Below are positions 35,106 to 45,049 of a DNA stretch of 64,000 bases, piece by piece (positions within the stretch are counted from its first letter, which is position 1; every line of letters begins with the position of its first letter). A program made the position numbers and the translations under genes. The stretch spans positions 62,001-126,000 of the forward strand of contig CM064697.1 of the NCBI GenBank assembly GCA_032717465.1, given 5' to 3'. Below the pieces are notes generated by a model that had not been told where the DNA came from, made no database searches, and saw only the letters and a list, made by a program, of their open reading frames with translations. The DNA is from Coenobita brevimanus. Taxonomy: Eukaryota > Arthropoda > Malacostraca > Decapoda > Coenobitidae.

Positions 35106-35128
35106 GAATTTTGAATTGTAACTGTAGA

Positions 35129-35250
35129 TGAGTAGAATGTTGGTAGTCATGGAGAAGTGCTGTGGAAAGGGTAGTCTATAGCATTACCTTGTTCTGCCAC
35201 TGAACTGTGTGAGATGGACTGCGTAAGGCAAAATATAGGCCAAATAGAAG
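35129..35250 (+). repeat. Stem-loop unit copy
   Basis: The sequence begins GTAGTCATGGAGAAGTGCTG. AGTGCTGTGG (35156-35165) can pair with CTATAGCATT (35176-35185) over 10 positions with four G-U pairs and a 10-nt loop. It continues ...ACCTTGTTCTGCCACTGAAC and TATAGGCCAAAT, shared with the other copies. Confidence 0.7.
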
Positions 35251-35701
35251 GTAGAAGTTGTGCTATATACTGTATAACTGTCTACTCTAAATGTAAATAA
35301 TTTGTATTATATTCCTACAATCATTGCAGTGGTGTTCCTGTGGCGGCCTTGGGTTTGTGTGGGTGTAAGTGAAGTACAAGAAAGCAGCGTTCCAGAGAGA
35401 TGGCAGCGTGATGGCGGTTCAAGAGGAGTGAAGGGAGACTGCCTGGAGAACTCAGAGTAGCAGAGGGGCCACGACTGCTTGGAGAGGTTGAAATCTGTTG
35501 TGATGGGTATAGTACTGTCTCTTGTGTCCCCCGTCTGTTTTTCCTGTCTCTTGTCTTTGTCCCTCTTATCTTTGTCTCTCTTGTCTTCTTCTCTCTCTCA
35601 TGTCACTCTCTCATGTCTGTCCCTCTTGTCTGTCTGTCTCTTATGTCTCTCTCTTTTCTCTCTCTCTCTTGTCTGCCTCTCCTGTCACTCCTGTTTGTCT
35701 G

Positions 35702-36052
35702 TTAGTGTAGGCAGGTAACTATGGAGGGTTGAATTGAGCAAGGACACTCGTTCTTACATTGTAGCCAAGAATGAGATGGAGGGATGGAGTGGAGAGATGG
35801 GGGGGGGGGTGAAAGTTGGAGGGATGGAGAGTAGATACAAGAAGATATGGGAGTGAGAATGTGTGTACGAGGGAGGAGTGTGGGTAGATATGGTGGAGGG
35901 AGGGTGTGAGTTGGAGGGATGGAGATGAGGGGGTGTGTGAGTTGGAGGGGTGGCAGTGAAATGGCAGAGGACAGGACAGTGTTGAGGAAATTTGTGGCCA
36001 CACCTTACAGGATTAAGATGTCTGGCAATAGATAGATTAGATAGATATATAA
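35702..36052 (+). mobile_element. LINE family A 3' end fragment, plus strand
   Basis: The segment ends TTTGTGGCCACACCTTACAGGATTAAGATGTCTGGC followed by AATAGATAGATTAGATAGATA, the family A tail. Its upstream part is G-rich and partly duplicated (GAGTTGGAGGGATGGAGA repeated). Confidence 0.75.
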
Positions 36053-36117
36053 CTGAATTTCCAGCAAGCGCACTGTATTGATGTGGGAGTGGTAGTTATG
36101 TCCAGTGAAAACATGTA

Positions 36118-36131
36118 GTAACCAAGGAGAC
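36118..36131 (+). repeat. Isolated X-box-like core
   Basis: GTAACCAAGGAGAC followed by TCATTC, 1.2 kb beyond the array. Confidence 0.8.
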
Positions 36132-36395
36132 TCATTCATACCTCCATAACTATAAAATTAATGAAACTGTAATTAATTAAGTACTAAATTTGTGAGAATG
36201 GGCCAGTTCCACCAGGTGAAGGACAGACTACAGTATAGCTAAGTGGCAAGATTATTTTTTCCTTGGTTAAGAAATCTAAGTGAGATGGAAACACAGATTT
36301 TACTCTTAAATTGGTATAGCTTTTTGTCCTTTTGTGGAGGGATACAGCTTAATGCCAGATTGACATTATCTTGCCTGTACACCTTTCTCATAGCC

Positions 36396-36851
36396 CAGAG
36401 GTCAGCAACCCTTAAAGCTACAAGAGCCATTTAGTTTAAAGTTTCAAAAAATGTAGTACTCTTGGAGCCGCAATACAAAAAATTCTCAAACTGAAATCTG
36501 CAGTATTCTAAACAAAACAGTACGGTGATACTGTTTGATCTACTTATAGTATATTGTAGATCTTTTCAAAGTTTCATAAAAATGTAGTACTCTTGGAGCC
36601 GCAATACAGAAAATTCTCATAAACCGAAATCTGCAGTATTCTAAATCTAAACAAAACATTACGGTGATATTGTTTGATCTGCTTATAGTATAGATCTTAT
36701 CAAAGTTGAATGAAAAATCTAATGTTGCCTTGCATGTGTAATATGATGGCTTTGGTCTGAAAGAATAAATGGTTATTTATGAAGCTCCTGGAGCCACAAA
36801 AGTGTCCTAAGAGCCGCATGCGGCTTCTGAGCCACAGGTTGCCGACCTCTG
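36396..36851. mobile_element. hAT-type MITE with 8-bp target duplication
   Basis: Ends CAGAGGTCAGCAACC and GGTTGCCGACCTCTG are inverted repeats of the CAGNGGTC type seen in hAT elements. Flanks TCATAGCC (36388-36395) and CCATAGCC (36852-36859) fit an 8-bp target duplication with one change. The 456-bp interior is noncoding and contains a tandem duplication of about 120 bp (GTAGTACTCTTGGAGCCGCA at 36452 and 36584). Confidence 0.85.
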
Positions 36852-37039
36852 CCATAGCCCTTCTTTAGCATAATTAACAAGTCATTTAGATACAGGTGTT
36901 AGAGCAGTTAACAGACTATACAGTAGACTATGCAAGAAAGATTAGGGAACAGTTGGTACGTTATGACCTAAGTTTTATCCAGTGTGGGTGAAGGCATTGG
37001 TAAAGTATATATCTACAGAGGTGCAGTCATAGAATTTAC

Positions 37040-37500
37040 TGTCCATTGCATTGGGCATGTGGAGAGAATGGAGGATGACATCTGGATGCAGCGGGGGAGA
37101 GGTGTGAGTGTTGAGGGTAGAGTTAAGGGGTAGATTAAGATGGTTTTGGGAGGCAGGATAGGGCTGGAGTGTATTGGTGTTGTGATGTGAAGGGGGTAGA
37201 TTGAGATGGTTTGGGAGGAAGGATGAGACTGGAGTGTAGTGGTGTTGTGATTAGGAGGGGTAGAGTGAGATGGTTTGGGCATGTGGAGAGGATGGGGGAT
37301 GACATTTGGGTGCGGAGGGTGAGAGGTGTGAACATGGAGGGTAAAGTTGAGAGGCCGACTGAAAGACCTGGTATGAAGTCGGTGCCCTCAGGGATAAAGG
37401 GCTGGACAGAGAAGCTGCTAGAGATCAAGCAGCATGGAGAACTGCCATTAGGTGATCAAGGCTGATATATGGAAGCATCTTGGAGTTTTTATAAATGAAT
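37040..37500 (+). mobile_element. LINE family C 3' fragment with internal triplication
   Basis: It matches the GVVMRRGRLRWFGHVERM region three times in partial copies (37125-37280), then GRPRKTWDE-like sequence and the 3' end GGTGATCAAGGCTGATATATG...TATAAATGAATGAATG. The frames are broken. Confidence 0.8.
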
Positions 37501-37569
37501 GAATGAAGGAAATAAGTTCCTATTTCCCGCTCCATTAGGCGGGTCAAGATGTTGAGGTATAAATGTAAG

Positions 37570-37640
37570 TCTATCTATCTATCTATTGCCAGACGCCACA
37601 ATCCCATAAGGGGTGGCCATTTGACATTGAGTTATTTGTT
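37570..37640 (-). mobile_element. LINE family A 3' end fragment
   Basis: (TCTA)n, TTGCCAGACGCCACAATCCC, ATAAGGGGTGGCCATTTGAC. It shares its inner flank (GGCCATTTG...TTGAGTTATTTG) with the fragment at 29757. Confidence 0.85.
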
Positions 37641-38999
37641 TTATGGTGCTTCCTCTATTATTTCTTTCCCTGTCCTTCCTTTCTGCGCCCTTCCTCACTC
37701 CAGCATAAGGTGAAAAAGATCAGGATGAAGGAAAATGAAGATTGTTCCTAGCTAGTTTGCTGTTTGCATTTGCCTAACTTGAATAGGGAAGTAGCATTAT
37801 AATGTATAAGAATAAATGCATTGGTTACTAGGCATATTTGGGTGTTAACATATTTCACTGAGAAACTTACTTACTAGAGTCTTTAACTCAGTTGTGGGTT
37901 CATGCTTATCTGGATATGAATCTAGGAGACTTCATGCTAAAATTCCCCTTCTGCAGTCCACCATCCTCCTCCTGAGAGATAGGTACATATGTGTATGGCA
38001 AGAATATTAACTGATAGACTCCTTGAAATGGCTGGTTTGATACAGCCTTCAGTATGTCCTTCAGCCTAAGTTTTAACTAGTGTTGATGGTTGAGGTAGCA
38101 CTGGCATTGTAGTTCAAGGGTGGAGTTGTAAAGCATGTTTGTACTTTAGGGCAGTACGACGAGGGCAGCTTGATGGCAGAGAAGGCCACCCCTGCTGTGG
38201 TGGGTGTCTGGTGGTAGACATCCACCACCACCACCAGTGATGAAGGGGAGCAACTGGGCTGAATACTACAAGATGAGTACATTTAAAAATGTTATACTTA
38301 ATCACTTAGGTGCCAGTCTGTTGAAATAACCATTGATGGGTCAGTGGAGTGTTTTATACATAACGTATAGTTTTCTATAAATCTTGCTGTGGTGCTGCTT
38401 TTGCTAATTGCCAGTTGGTTGCAGAACTTGCCTCAGTAGGTGTTAGTCAAAATGCACTGCAACTTGTGCTGAAATAGCTGAGGAAGCTAAAGTTGCAAGA
38501 ATCATGCAGAACATTAAAAACTCAATTTTGCTAAGTGGAATTATTTGCAGTAAGTGTGCTGCAGTTAAATTGGCAGTGCTAACAACCATATTCCAGGAAA
38601 TGATCACTGCCACCCCTTGTGCCTTAGGTTTTTCTTAACTTTTCCATTTAGTTTTAAGTCTTTGGAGACTTGTAACAGAAGACAGATAGCCATTATTACC
38701 CCATCAGTAAATAAAATATCCCCAGAGCTGGATAAAACCATTGGCTGCGGCAGGAGTGAATTAACACACAACAGGAAGCTCCCTGACATCTCGTCTGTAA
38801 TGATTTATTTTAGGGGTTAAACTCAAGTCAGTTGGAGACCCCTGCATTCAAAAGGAAGCTTCCTTAGCTATTTATCTAGGGAAGTCAGTGGTATGATATT
38901 AAAGCCTTGTTTTATATGCAGATTTCTAAGTTCCATTGGTACTTGTTCTCTCAAATGCCTTGATTTTATTTTTAATGGAGAGTAACAGTTGTGTGTGGA
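37641..38999. other. Non-coding stretch, no gene recognised
   Basis: Contains a CTGCAGTCCACCATCCTCCT motif at about 37954, a member of a small family that also occurs near 40120, 40190, 57340 and 60550. It also holds a (CCA)n run at 38221-38237. No exon or RNA gene identified. Confidence 0.45.
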
Positions 39000-39190
39000 A
39001 GGTGATAAATGGCAAGGTTGAGGGTAGGGGTGAGAGGCAGACTGGAAAAGACCTAGGAAGAGGCCATAGGGTGTGACCTTAGGGCTAGGACTGAATAGGG
39101 AGGCTGCCAGAGATTGAGCAGTGTGGAGAGCTTCTATTAAGTTATGAAAACCGATGCATTCAAGCATGTTGGAGCCTTTATAAACGATAT
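39000..39190 (+). mobile_element. LINE family C 3' end fragment
   Basis: Matches the C-terminal/3' end: GAGGCAGACTGGAAAAGACC, GACTGAATAGGGAGGCTGCC, CCGATGCATTCAAGCATGTT, GGAGCCTTTATAAACGA. Its 3' end merges into the minisatellite that follows. Confidence 0.8.
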
Positions 39191-39410
39191 GATAGCAGTA
39201 TTTCCAGGGTCTATATAAACGATACGAGAGCAGTATTTCCAGGGTCTATATAAACGATACGAGAGCAGTATTTCCAGGGTCTATATAAACGATACGAGAG
39301 CAGTATTTCCAGAGTCTATATAAACGATACGAGAGCAATATTTCCAGAGTCTATATAAACGATACGAGAGCAATATTTCCAGAGTCTATATAAACGATAC
39401 GATAGCTGGT
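39181..39410. repeat. 35-bp minisatellite, about 6.5 units
   Basis: The unit TAAACGATACGAGAGCAGTA TTTCCAGGGTCTATA starts at 39181, 39216, 39251, 39286, 39321, 39356 and 39391 with exactly 35-bp period. Units show only a few changes (GGG to GAG, CAG to CAA). It begins at the tail of a family C LINE (TATAAACGATA). Confidence 0.97.
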
Positions 39411-39420
39411 GTTTGAAGGT

Positions 39421-39424
<4 letters not shown>

Positions 39425-39479
<55 letters not shown>
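39425..39479. repeat. (GT)n microsatellite
   Basis: GT dinucleotides, uninterrupted. Confidence 0.97.
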
Positions 39480-39483
<4 letters not shown>

Positions 39484-39712
39484 TAAGTTAGTGGGTGTTG
39501 TAGGTTAGGTCAGTGGGTGTGGGTGTAGATAAAAGCACAGCTAATGTGTTGTTGTATTTGCAGGAAACAGATGGCGTCCAACAAGATTTATGAAGATATC
39601 AAGATGGCAAGATGAAGCCAGCTGGGTAGAGGAATATGCTGTATGTGTGAAGAAGATTGGTAATGTGTTAAAACTGCATCTCAATCATTTTGCTTTAACT
39701 TGGCCTTAAAAT

Positions 39713-40070
39713 ACCTTGCTAGTCACGAAGAAGTGCTGTGGAAAGGTTTCAACGACCTAAAATTACCATCTTTGAATCGTGTTTAGCTATACTGTATTAG
39801 ATCAAAATTAGTGATATTAGTCATGCAGTGCTGTGGAAAGGTTGTAGAGCCAGTGATTGTGTCTTTGCTACTGAACTAAGGTATGTCAGCTGTCAAAGGA
39901 TATGTCTTGGCCAAGTTTAAGTGAAAGAACTGTAGTTGTGTGTACAGAAAGTCCTCGTTTATGCTAGTCATGAAGAAGTGCTGTTTTCCTGTACGTTAAA
40001 TCCAAGTAATTGTCATTGTGTTCCCTGGCTGGTTTATATGGTAGTGCTGAAGTGATGTATTTTGTGGCCA
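39713..40070 (+). repeat. Three successive stem-loop unit copies
   Basis: Unit starts GCTAGTCACGAAGAAGTGCT (about 39719), TTAGTCATGCAGTGCTGTGG (about 39817) and GCTAGTCATGAAGAAGTGCT (about 39963) follow each other. The second copy runs on to TTGGCCAAGTTTAAGTGAAA, the shared unit end. Pairing of the stem is poorer here than in the copies at 35156 and 55743. Confidence 0.7.
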
Positions 40071-40170
40071 GGCTTATCTGAACAGGAACATGTTGGTCTG
40101 CTGGCTGCATTGGCCCGTATCCTGTAGTCCGCCATTTTCCTTTATGGGATGATAGGGAGGTATTAGACTA

Positions 40171-40184
40171 GTAACCAAGGAGAC
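40171..40184 (+). repeat. Isolated X-box-like core
   Basis: A perfect GTAACCAAGGAGAC preceded by AGACTA and followed by TCGTG. Confidence 0.8.
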
Positions 40185-40489
40185 TCGTGTACTCCACCAT
40201 CCTTGGAGGATAAGGGAGGGAATTGGGGCATGTTTTGTTTGATGGCATTGTGAACTGAAGTACGTTGTTTATCAACCCCAGTCTGCCTGGCCAAGCAGAC
40301 CCATCAACCACTGGCAAGCAACAGCCTTGCCACATCATTTAGTGAACCAGTGTTCCCCTGTGGCAGACAGAGCCCTGCAACGGCAAGGTGCGTTGAATAG
40401 TGTGGAGGTTTGGTTCCTGGATGGATGCTGCATTTGCATAATCCAGTTAACGTGAGCACCATAGCAGGCCCCACATCACCCCATTATTT

Positions 40490-40672
40490 GGTAATATGGT
40501 TACCACCCAACATTGTAAATGGTTTCCTGGGCTGCAGGAAACCATTAGGCCTGTCGCCTGGTGTAAAACCACATGAAGTGGAAAGAAGAGAAAAAGTGAC
40601 AGGAAGGAAAGGGAGAAGTAGGGGGTGAGGACAAACAGGATGATGAATTTGAAGGAAGAATAGGTAGTACTA
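40490..40672 (+). repeat. Dispersed repeat with a 12-bp perfect stem-loop
   Basis: GGTTACCACCCAACATTGTA leads into AATGGTTTCCTG-GGCTG-CAGGAAACCATT, a perfect hairpin, then AGGCCTGTCGCCTGG. A second copy stands at 41575-41775, where the stem keeps pairing through one G-U, and a decayed inverted copy at 51905-51950. Confidence 0.75.
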
Positions 40673-42196
40673 CAGTGCAACCTCAAAAATTTGCAAACCT
40701 CTAAAGTTCAATTGATATAATTTATGAAAAATGTCATTTTTATTTCCCAAACTTTGCTCAGAAATAACCAGAGACTATTAAAAAAAAAAAATTCCTAGCT
40801 ACACCCATCTGGTACTGATGACCTCACCATAAAGTGTGTGGTCACCCATAATAATAATAATTTCCTTTCCTCCTGTTGGGTAAGCTCTTTCTTATTTGAG
40901 TCAGTTTTATCATATCCAAATTTGACCATAATTGTGGCTTCAAACAGGCGTCCTGGCTTTACCAATTAGTGCAGTGCTGGGAACAAAAATGATGCAGTAT
41001 AAGAATGCAGCCACAAGTACTTAGTGTGTGTGTTGTGAAATGATTGGTGATGGAAACTACCATGTATGACAAATTTGACAGTTCAGTGCTGTACGAACTG
41101 AAACTAGAGTAAATAACTCATTGCAGGTGTTATCAAAGATAGCGGTGGTGTTAAACCTGACAGTGTATGACATTACAAAGCAGTGTGATAAGGTTTTTAA
41201 GTTTTGGAGTGGAATTATGCATTCCTTTATCACACAACACCATGCAACACAACTTGTCAGACGTCAACTGATTTTAATCAATTTTGACTGAAGCATGATT
41301 GCTGGTAGGCAGCAGTCTTAGTGTAATTGTAATAGATCATTTGCATCACAGTTAAACCACTGTGCAATATATTTTTGAGTAGATATAAACCACCACCATC
41401 TTCCATTTTTTTTTTCACACACACACAAACAATGTACTTATGTATTTCATCACTGAGATTGCAATATTTCTGCAAGATTATAGTAATGCAGACTGGCAGT
41501 AATTGTACGTATCTTAAAATGTCATAAAATAAACTGTGTAATCAGTGCACAATATGTGAAGTGTAGCATCACGTATGGGTTGGTTATATGGTTACCACCC
41601 AGCATTGTAAATGGTTTTCTGGCTTACAGGAAACCATTAGGCATTTACTCAATGTAAAGCCACCTGAAAAGGAAGGAGTAATAAAAATTGACAGGAAAGA
41701 TGTGAGAAATAGGGAGAGAGGAGGACAGAAACAAAAATAATGGAGATAGTGGGCAGTGCTACATCAAGGAGTGGCTGGTGGTTGCTGAAAGATGTAAATA
41801 TTCATGTTCAGTACTGTAGTTTTTACGTAAATAAATGAATGCATAATTACTGTCCCTTGCAACTTACTGATTGATGTTAAATATGAATAGAACTGCAAAG
41901 TGTTTTAGAAGGAGGGGACATACACAAGATGAGGAAAGGAAATGTGAAAGAAACACTTCATGGTCTGTAGCGAATATTGTACTGATCCTTGAGTTAAGAG
42001 ATGAGATAAATGGTAGTGTTAACAACGGAAAATAGGATGCCTGAAGCCAGCTAGTTAGCCCAGACAACAAAGCTTGCGTCAAAAGCATGTCTAAACCATG
42101 AGAATTAAGACAGCCACAGAAATGCGTTATTAAAAGTTCAAATTTTTCAAAAGTATCAAAAGGACACAAGAACTTCGAATTTAAGAGGTTGCACTG
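40673..42196. mobile_element. Tigger/mariner-type element ends, non-autonomous
   Basis: CAGTGCAACCTC at 40673 and GAGGTTGCACTG ending at 42196 form inverted ends, flanked by TA on both sides (40671-40672, 42197-42198). Further in, AAATTTGC and its counterpart AATTCGAA are weaker matches. The interior has no transposase frame. It contains another copy of the stem-loop repeat (41575-41775), so its history is composite. Confidence 0.6.
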
Positions 42197-42244
42197 TATG
42201 TCAAGTGAGTGGATGATCACAGTCACCTACCACCTGCAGGACTA

Positions 42245-42258
42245 GTAACCAAGGAGAC
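42245..42258 (+). repeat. X-box-like core
   Basis: A perfect GTAACCAAGGAGAC preceded by ACTA. Confidence 0.8.
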
Positions 42259-42324
42259 ACATGAAAGCAAGCCTCCTGTACCTGTAAAGTGTATTGCTGT
42301 AGCACATTGATATGACTAGTAGCC

Positions 42325-42338
42325 ATAACCAAGGAGAC
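42325..42338 (+). repeat. X-box-like core, variant
   Basis: ATAACCAAGGAGAC, with GACTAGTAGCC just before it. Confidence 0.7.
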
Positions 42339-42483
42339 TGCCACCTCATGAAGGCAACTTTCTCCATTGTCTGTTAAATTTGTTATAGCATGTTATCAAA
42401 CCTGACAGATCCCTGTTCCCTTTTGTCTCAGTTGATGGCAGTGTGTAGTGTGATTGGAGGGTCGATACAACTAGTAACCAAGG

Positions 42484-43298
42484 GTGATGGTATCTAGAGC
42501 TGGTGGTGGTACTGTCAAAGCTGAGGGAGTGTGGCCATGTGTGGATTACCACTAGGGTGTGGGAAGGAATTGCAACTTGTTCAGTGTTGGTGAGGGGCTG
42601 TGTATGTGGTGTTAGAGGTAGACTGTGAAAAATGCTGACATGGTGTGTGCAGTGTGTGGGGGGGAGCATATGGAGATTTCAGGCATAAAAGGATTAGTCT
42701 TGCTGTTGAGTGTGTAGGATTTTTTTTTTTTGAGGACATGCTATGTGCTGGAGGTGGAGCTGGTGTTAGCTGTGTGGCTAGGATAAGGAGTGGCTGGAGG
42801 AAGTTCAGGGAGCTGTTGCCTCCCGACATTGAGAGGGCTCTCCCTCAGTGCTAAGGGATCTTTGTATGCGGCACGTGAGACCTGGGCAGTGAAGGATGAA
42901 GATGTTCATAGGCTTAAACATACAGTAATGACAATGATTAGATTTGTTTGTAGTGCATCCTTGAATGACAGGCCTTGGGAAGGGTGTTAGGACTGCAGTT
43001 GAAGAGTTGAGAAGAAGAATGGGACTTGAATGTATTGATGTAGTGATGAGGAGGGGTAGGTTGAGATGGTATGGACACGTGGAGAGGATGGAGGGTGAGA
43101 GCTGTGTTTGTTTAGGGTCGGGTTGTGAGAGACGACTAAAAAAAAGGCCTGGGATGAAGTCAGAGTGAGACCTCAGGGATACGGGACTGGACAGGGAGAC
43201 TGCCAGAGATCAAGTAGTATGGAGAGATGCCATTAGGTGACCAAGGCTAACTTATGCAGGCATGTTGAAGCCTTTGTAAGCGATAGGAAAATAAACGA
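42484..43298 (+). mobile_element. LINE family C fragment inserted into an X-box-like core
   Basis: Broken frames give EDMLCAGGGAGVSCVARIRSGWRKFRELL, TWAVKDEDVHRLKHTVMTMIRFVCSASL, GLECIDVVMRRGRLRWYGHVERM and the 3' end CCAAGGCTAACTTATGCAGG...AAGCCTTTGTAAGCGATAGG. Left flank AGTAACCAAGG (42473-42483) and right flank AGTAACCAAGG (43299-43309) are an 11-bp target-site duplication. The insertion therefore split one core. Confidence 0.85.
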
Positions 43299-43309
43299 AG
43301 TAACCAAGG

Positions 43310-44199
43310 AGACTGTCATACCTCATAGTTAAGGACCATCAAACAATGCAACCCCTCTCCTGCCCCTCTCCATTTTTTTTTTTAAATGGGTGCAACCCCT
43401 CTATCTATTTATTTATTTTTTCAAACAATGCAACCCCAATCCCCCCCGTTATTATAATTATTATTATTATTATTTTTTTTTTTTAAATCAGTGTAACCTC
43501 TCCCCCCCCCCTTTTTTTTTTTTTTTTTTTTTATGTTGATAAGTGTTTCTGTAAAGCTTAGTCAGGGTGCAGAATTTGCCATTACCAGTTGTATGGTGGG
43601 CATACTGTTAGTTTCGGCCATACCTGTGGCTAAACGAGGACATCTGTATATGCACTGTACAGTATTTGTGGATGTGGGAGCATCTCTTGGCCAGTCAGTC
43701 AGACCATATGATTTTTCAGCAGAACTTCATTCGTGTAGATTATAATATATTGCGGCCCTTCATGATCCCACATCCATTACTTATATATTTACATGTGCTG
43801 ACCATATTTTCTTTATTTCAATAAATGTATCTTTAATGTAAATGCTTCTTTAATATAAATGTTTCAATATTTTGTGTAGTGGAGTAGAGTTTATCGCCTT
43901 TTAAGACTGAGGAAAAACAGCTGGATTTTGACAAGGCAGTCTTATAATTTCCTATATTTGAGAGGTAGTAAAATTAATTGTGCTTTTTAAATCTAACGTC
44001 AGTTGCTTTGCCAATGAGTGAAATATTGCCGCAAGTTTTAATCCAAATACTAAACACACAGCCAAAGAACTGCAGCAAAAAAATAAATAAATGCATGCTC
44101 CTGGTGCAGGCCAAAAATTATTTGAAACATCTGGACATATTGCATCAGTGGCACATAGTGATGCAGGTTGCCAATTTTTATTCCATCTGACTACAACTG
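43310..44199. other. Low-complexity then unassigned sequence
   Basis: At 43330-43535 alternating C-rich and T-rich runs with GCAACCCCTC repeated (AATGCAACCCC, GTGCAACCCC, GTGTAACCTC), each followed by poly-T. From 43536 to 44199 no repeat or gene was recognised. Confidence 0.45.
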
Positions 44200-44480
44200 T
44201 TGCATGTTTATCTCATTTGTACTGCTGTGTCAATGGTCACTGCCCCTCCGAAACGTCTGCTTGCATCCCTCCACCACCCTGGCGGGTGCGTAGCACCTGT
44301 CTAGCAGCAAACTCTCATCCCTTTTCTGTCCAGCTATCAAATGCAAGAGTTAACCTTCATGTACGCAATAGGTCAACTCTGGAACTGCTTTTCACTCTTC
44401 CTACTGCCTATGACCCTCCAGTCTTTTTAATGCTGTGTCCAGGCATCTCAAGATGAACGATCTTGAATTTGGCCCTTAAC
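44200..44480 (+). mobile_element. LINE family E 3' fragment
   Basis: The sequence CAATGGTCACTGCCCCTCCG...GTAGCACCTGTCTAGCAGCA, AACTCTCATCCCTTTTCTGT, ATGCAAGAGTTAACC...CCAGGCATCTCAAGATGAAC matches the copy at 10620-10880. Frames are broken. Confidence 0.85.
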
Positions 44481-45049
44481 TTAGTTTTTTGTTGGAGGGA
44501 GCAGTCGTTCAGATTTTCTAGCATTTGGTTCATTCTTCCTTGCATAAAATAATTATTTGAATTGTTGTGGGAACAACATTGCCTAAAAATTACCTGCTGT
44601 AGTGTTCATCTGTCATGTTGGACTAAAAGACCTGTTGCCTGGGTATGAATGGCTTGGTAGGCCAGGAACAGCATTACTGATTTTCTACATACAGTACTTT
44701 ATTAGTTGCCTACTTGCACCAGACCATGAGCAATAGATTTAAACTGCAGCCAGTCTTGGTTAAGATGTGTGTTTGTTTATGACCAAGAAATTAACAAGGG
44801 TTATATAAACTGTAGCAGCCAATTCATAAGTAACCTTGTAATTTTTTATAAGTGCTATTCCAAGGTTTTTTTAAGGGAACGAAGTCTTAAAAGGCGAGAA
44901 ATATTACTTCATTACTTTTAAAAATAAGATGGCCATATCACTTTATTATTTTTTTTTTCAAAGATCTGTTATTGGTAGGTAGGTTATGGCAACATTCCAC
45001 GAGTTTCGTATGAAATCATGTCATTTGGTTGTCTATGCTCCATAAATTA

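Noticed and set aside
39181..39410. Direct repeats of 35 bp resembling a CRISPR array
   Set aside because: There are no spacers; units abut directly, a plain minisatellite.
42001..42226. Minus-strand frame MTVIIHSLDIQCNLLNSK... as a small protein
   Set aside because: It overlaps the inverted end of a Tigger-like element and shows no family similarity.
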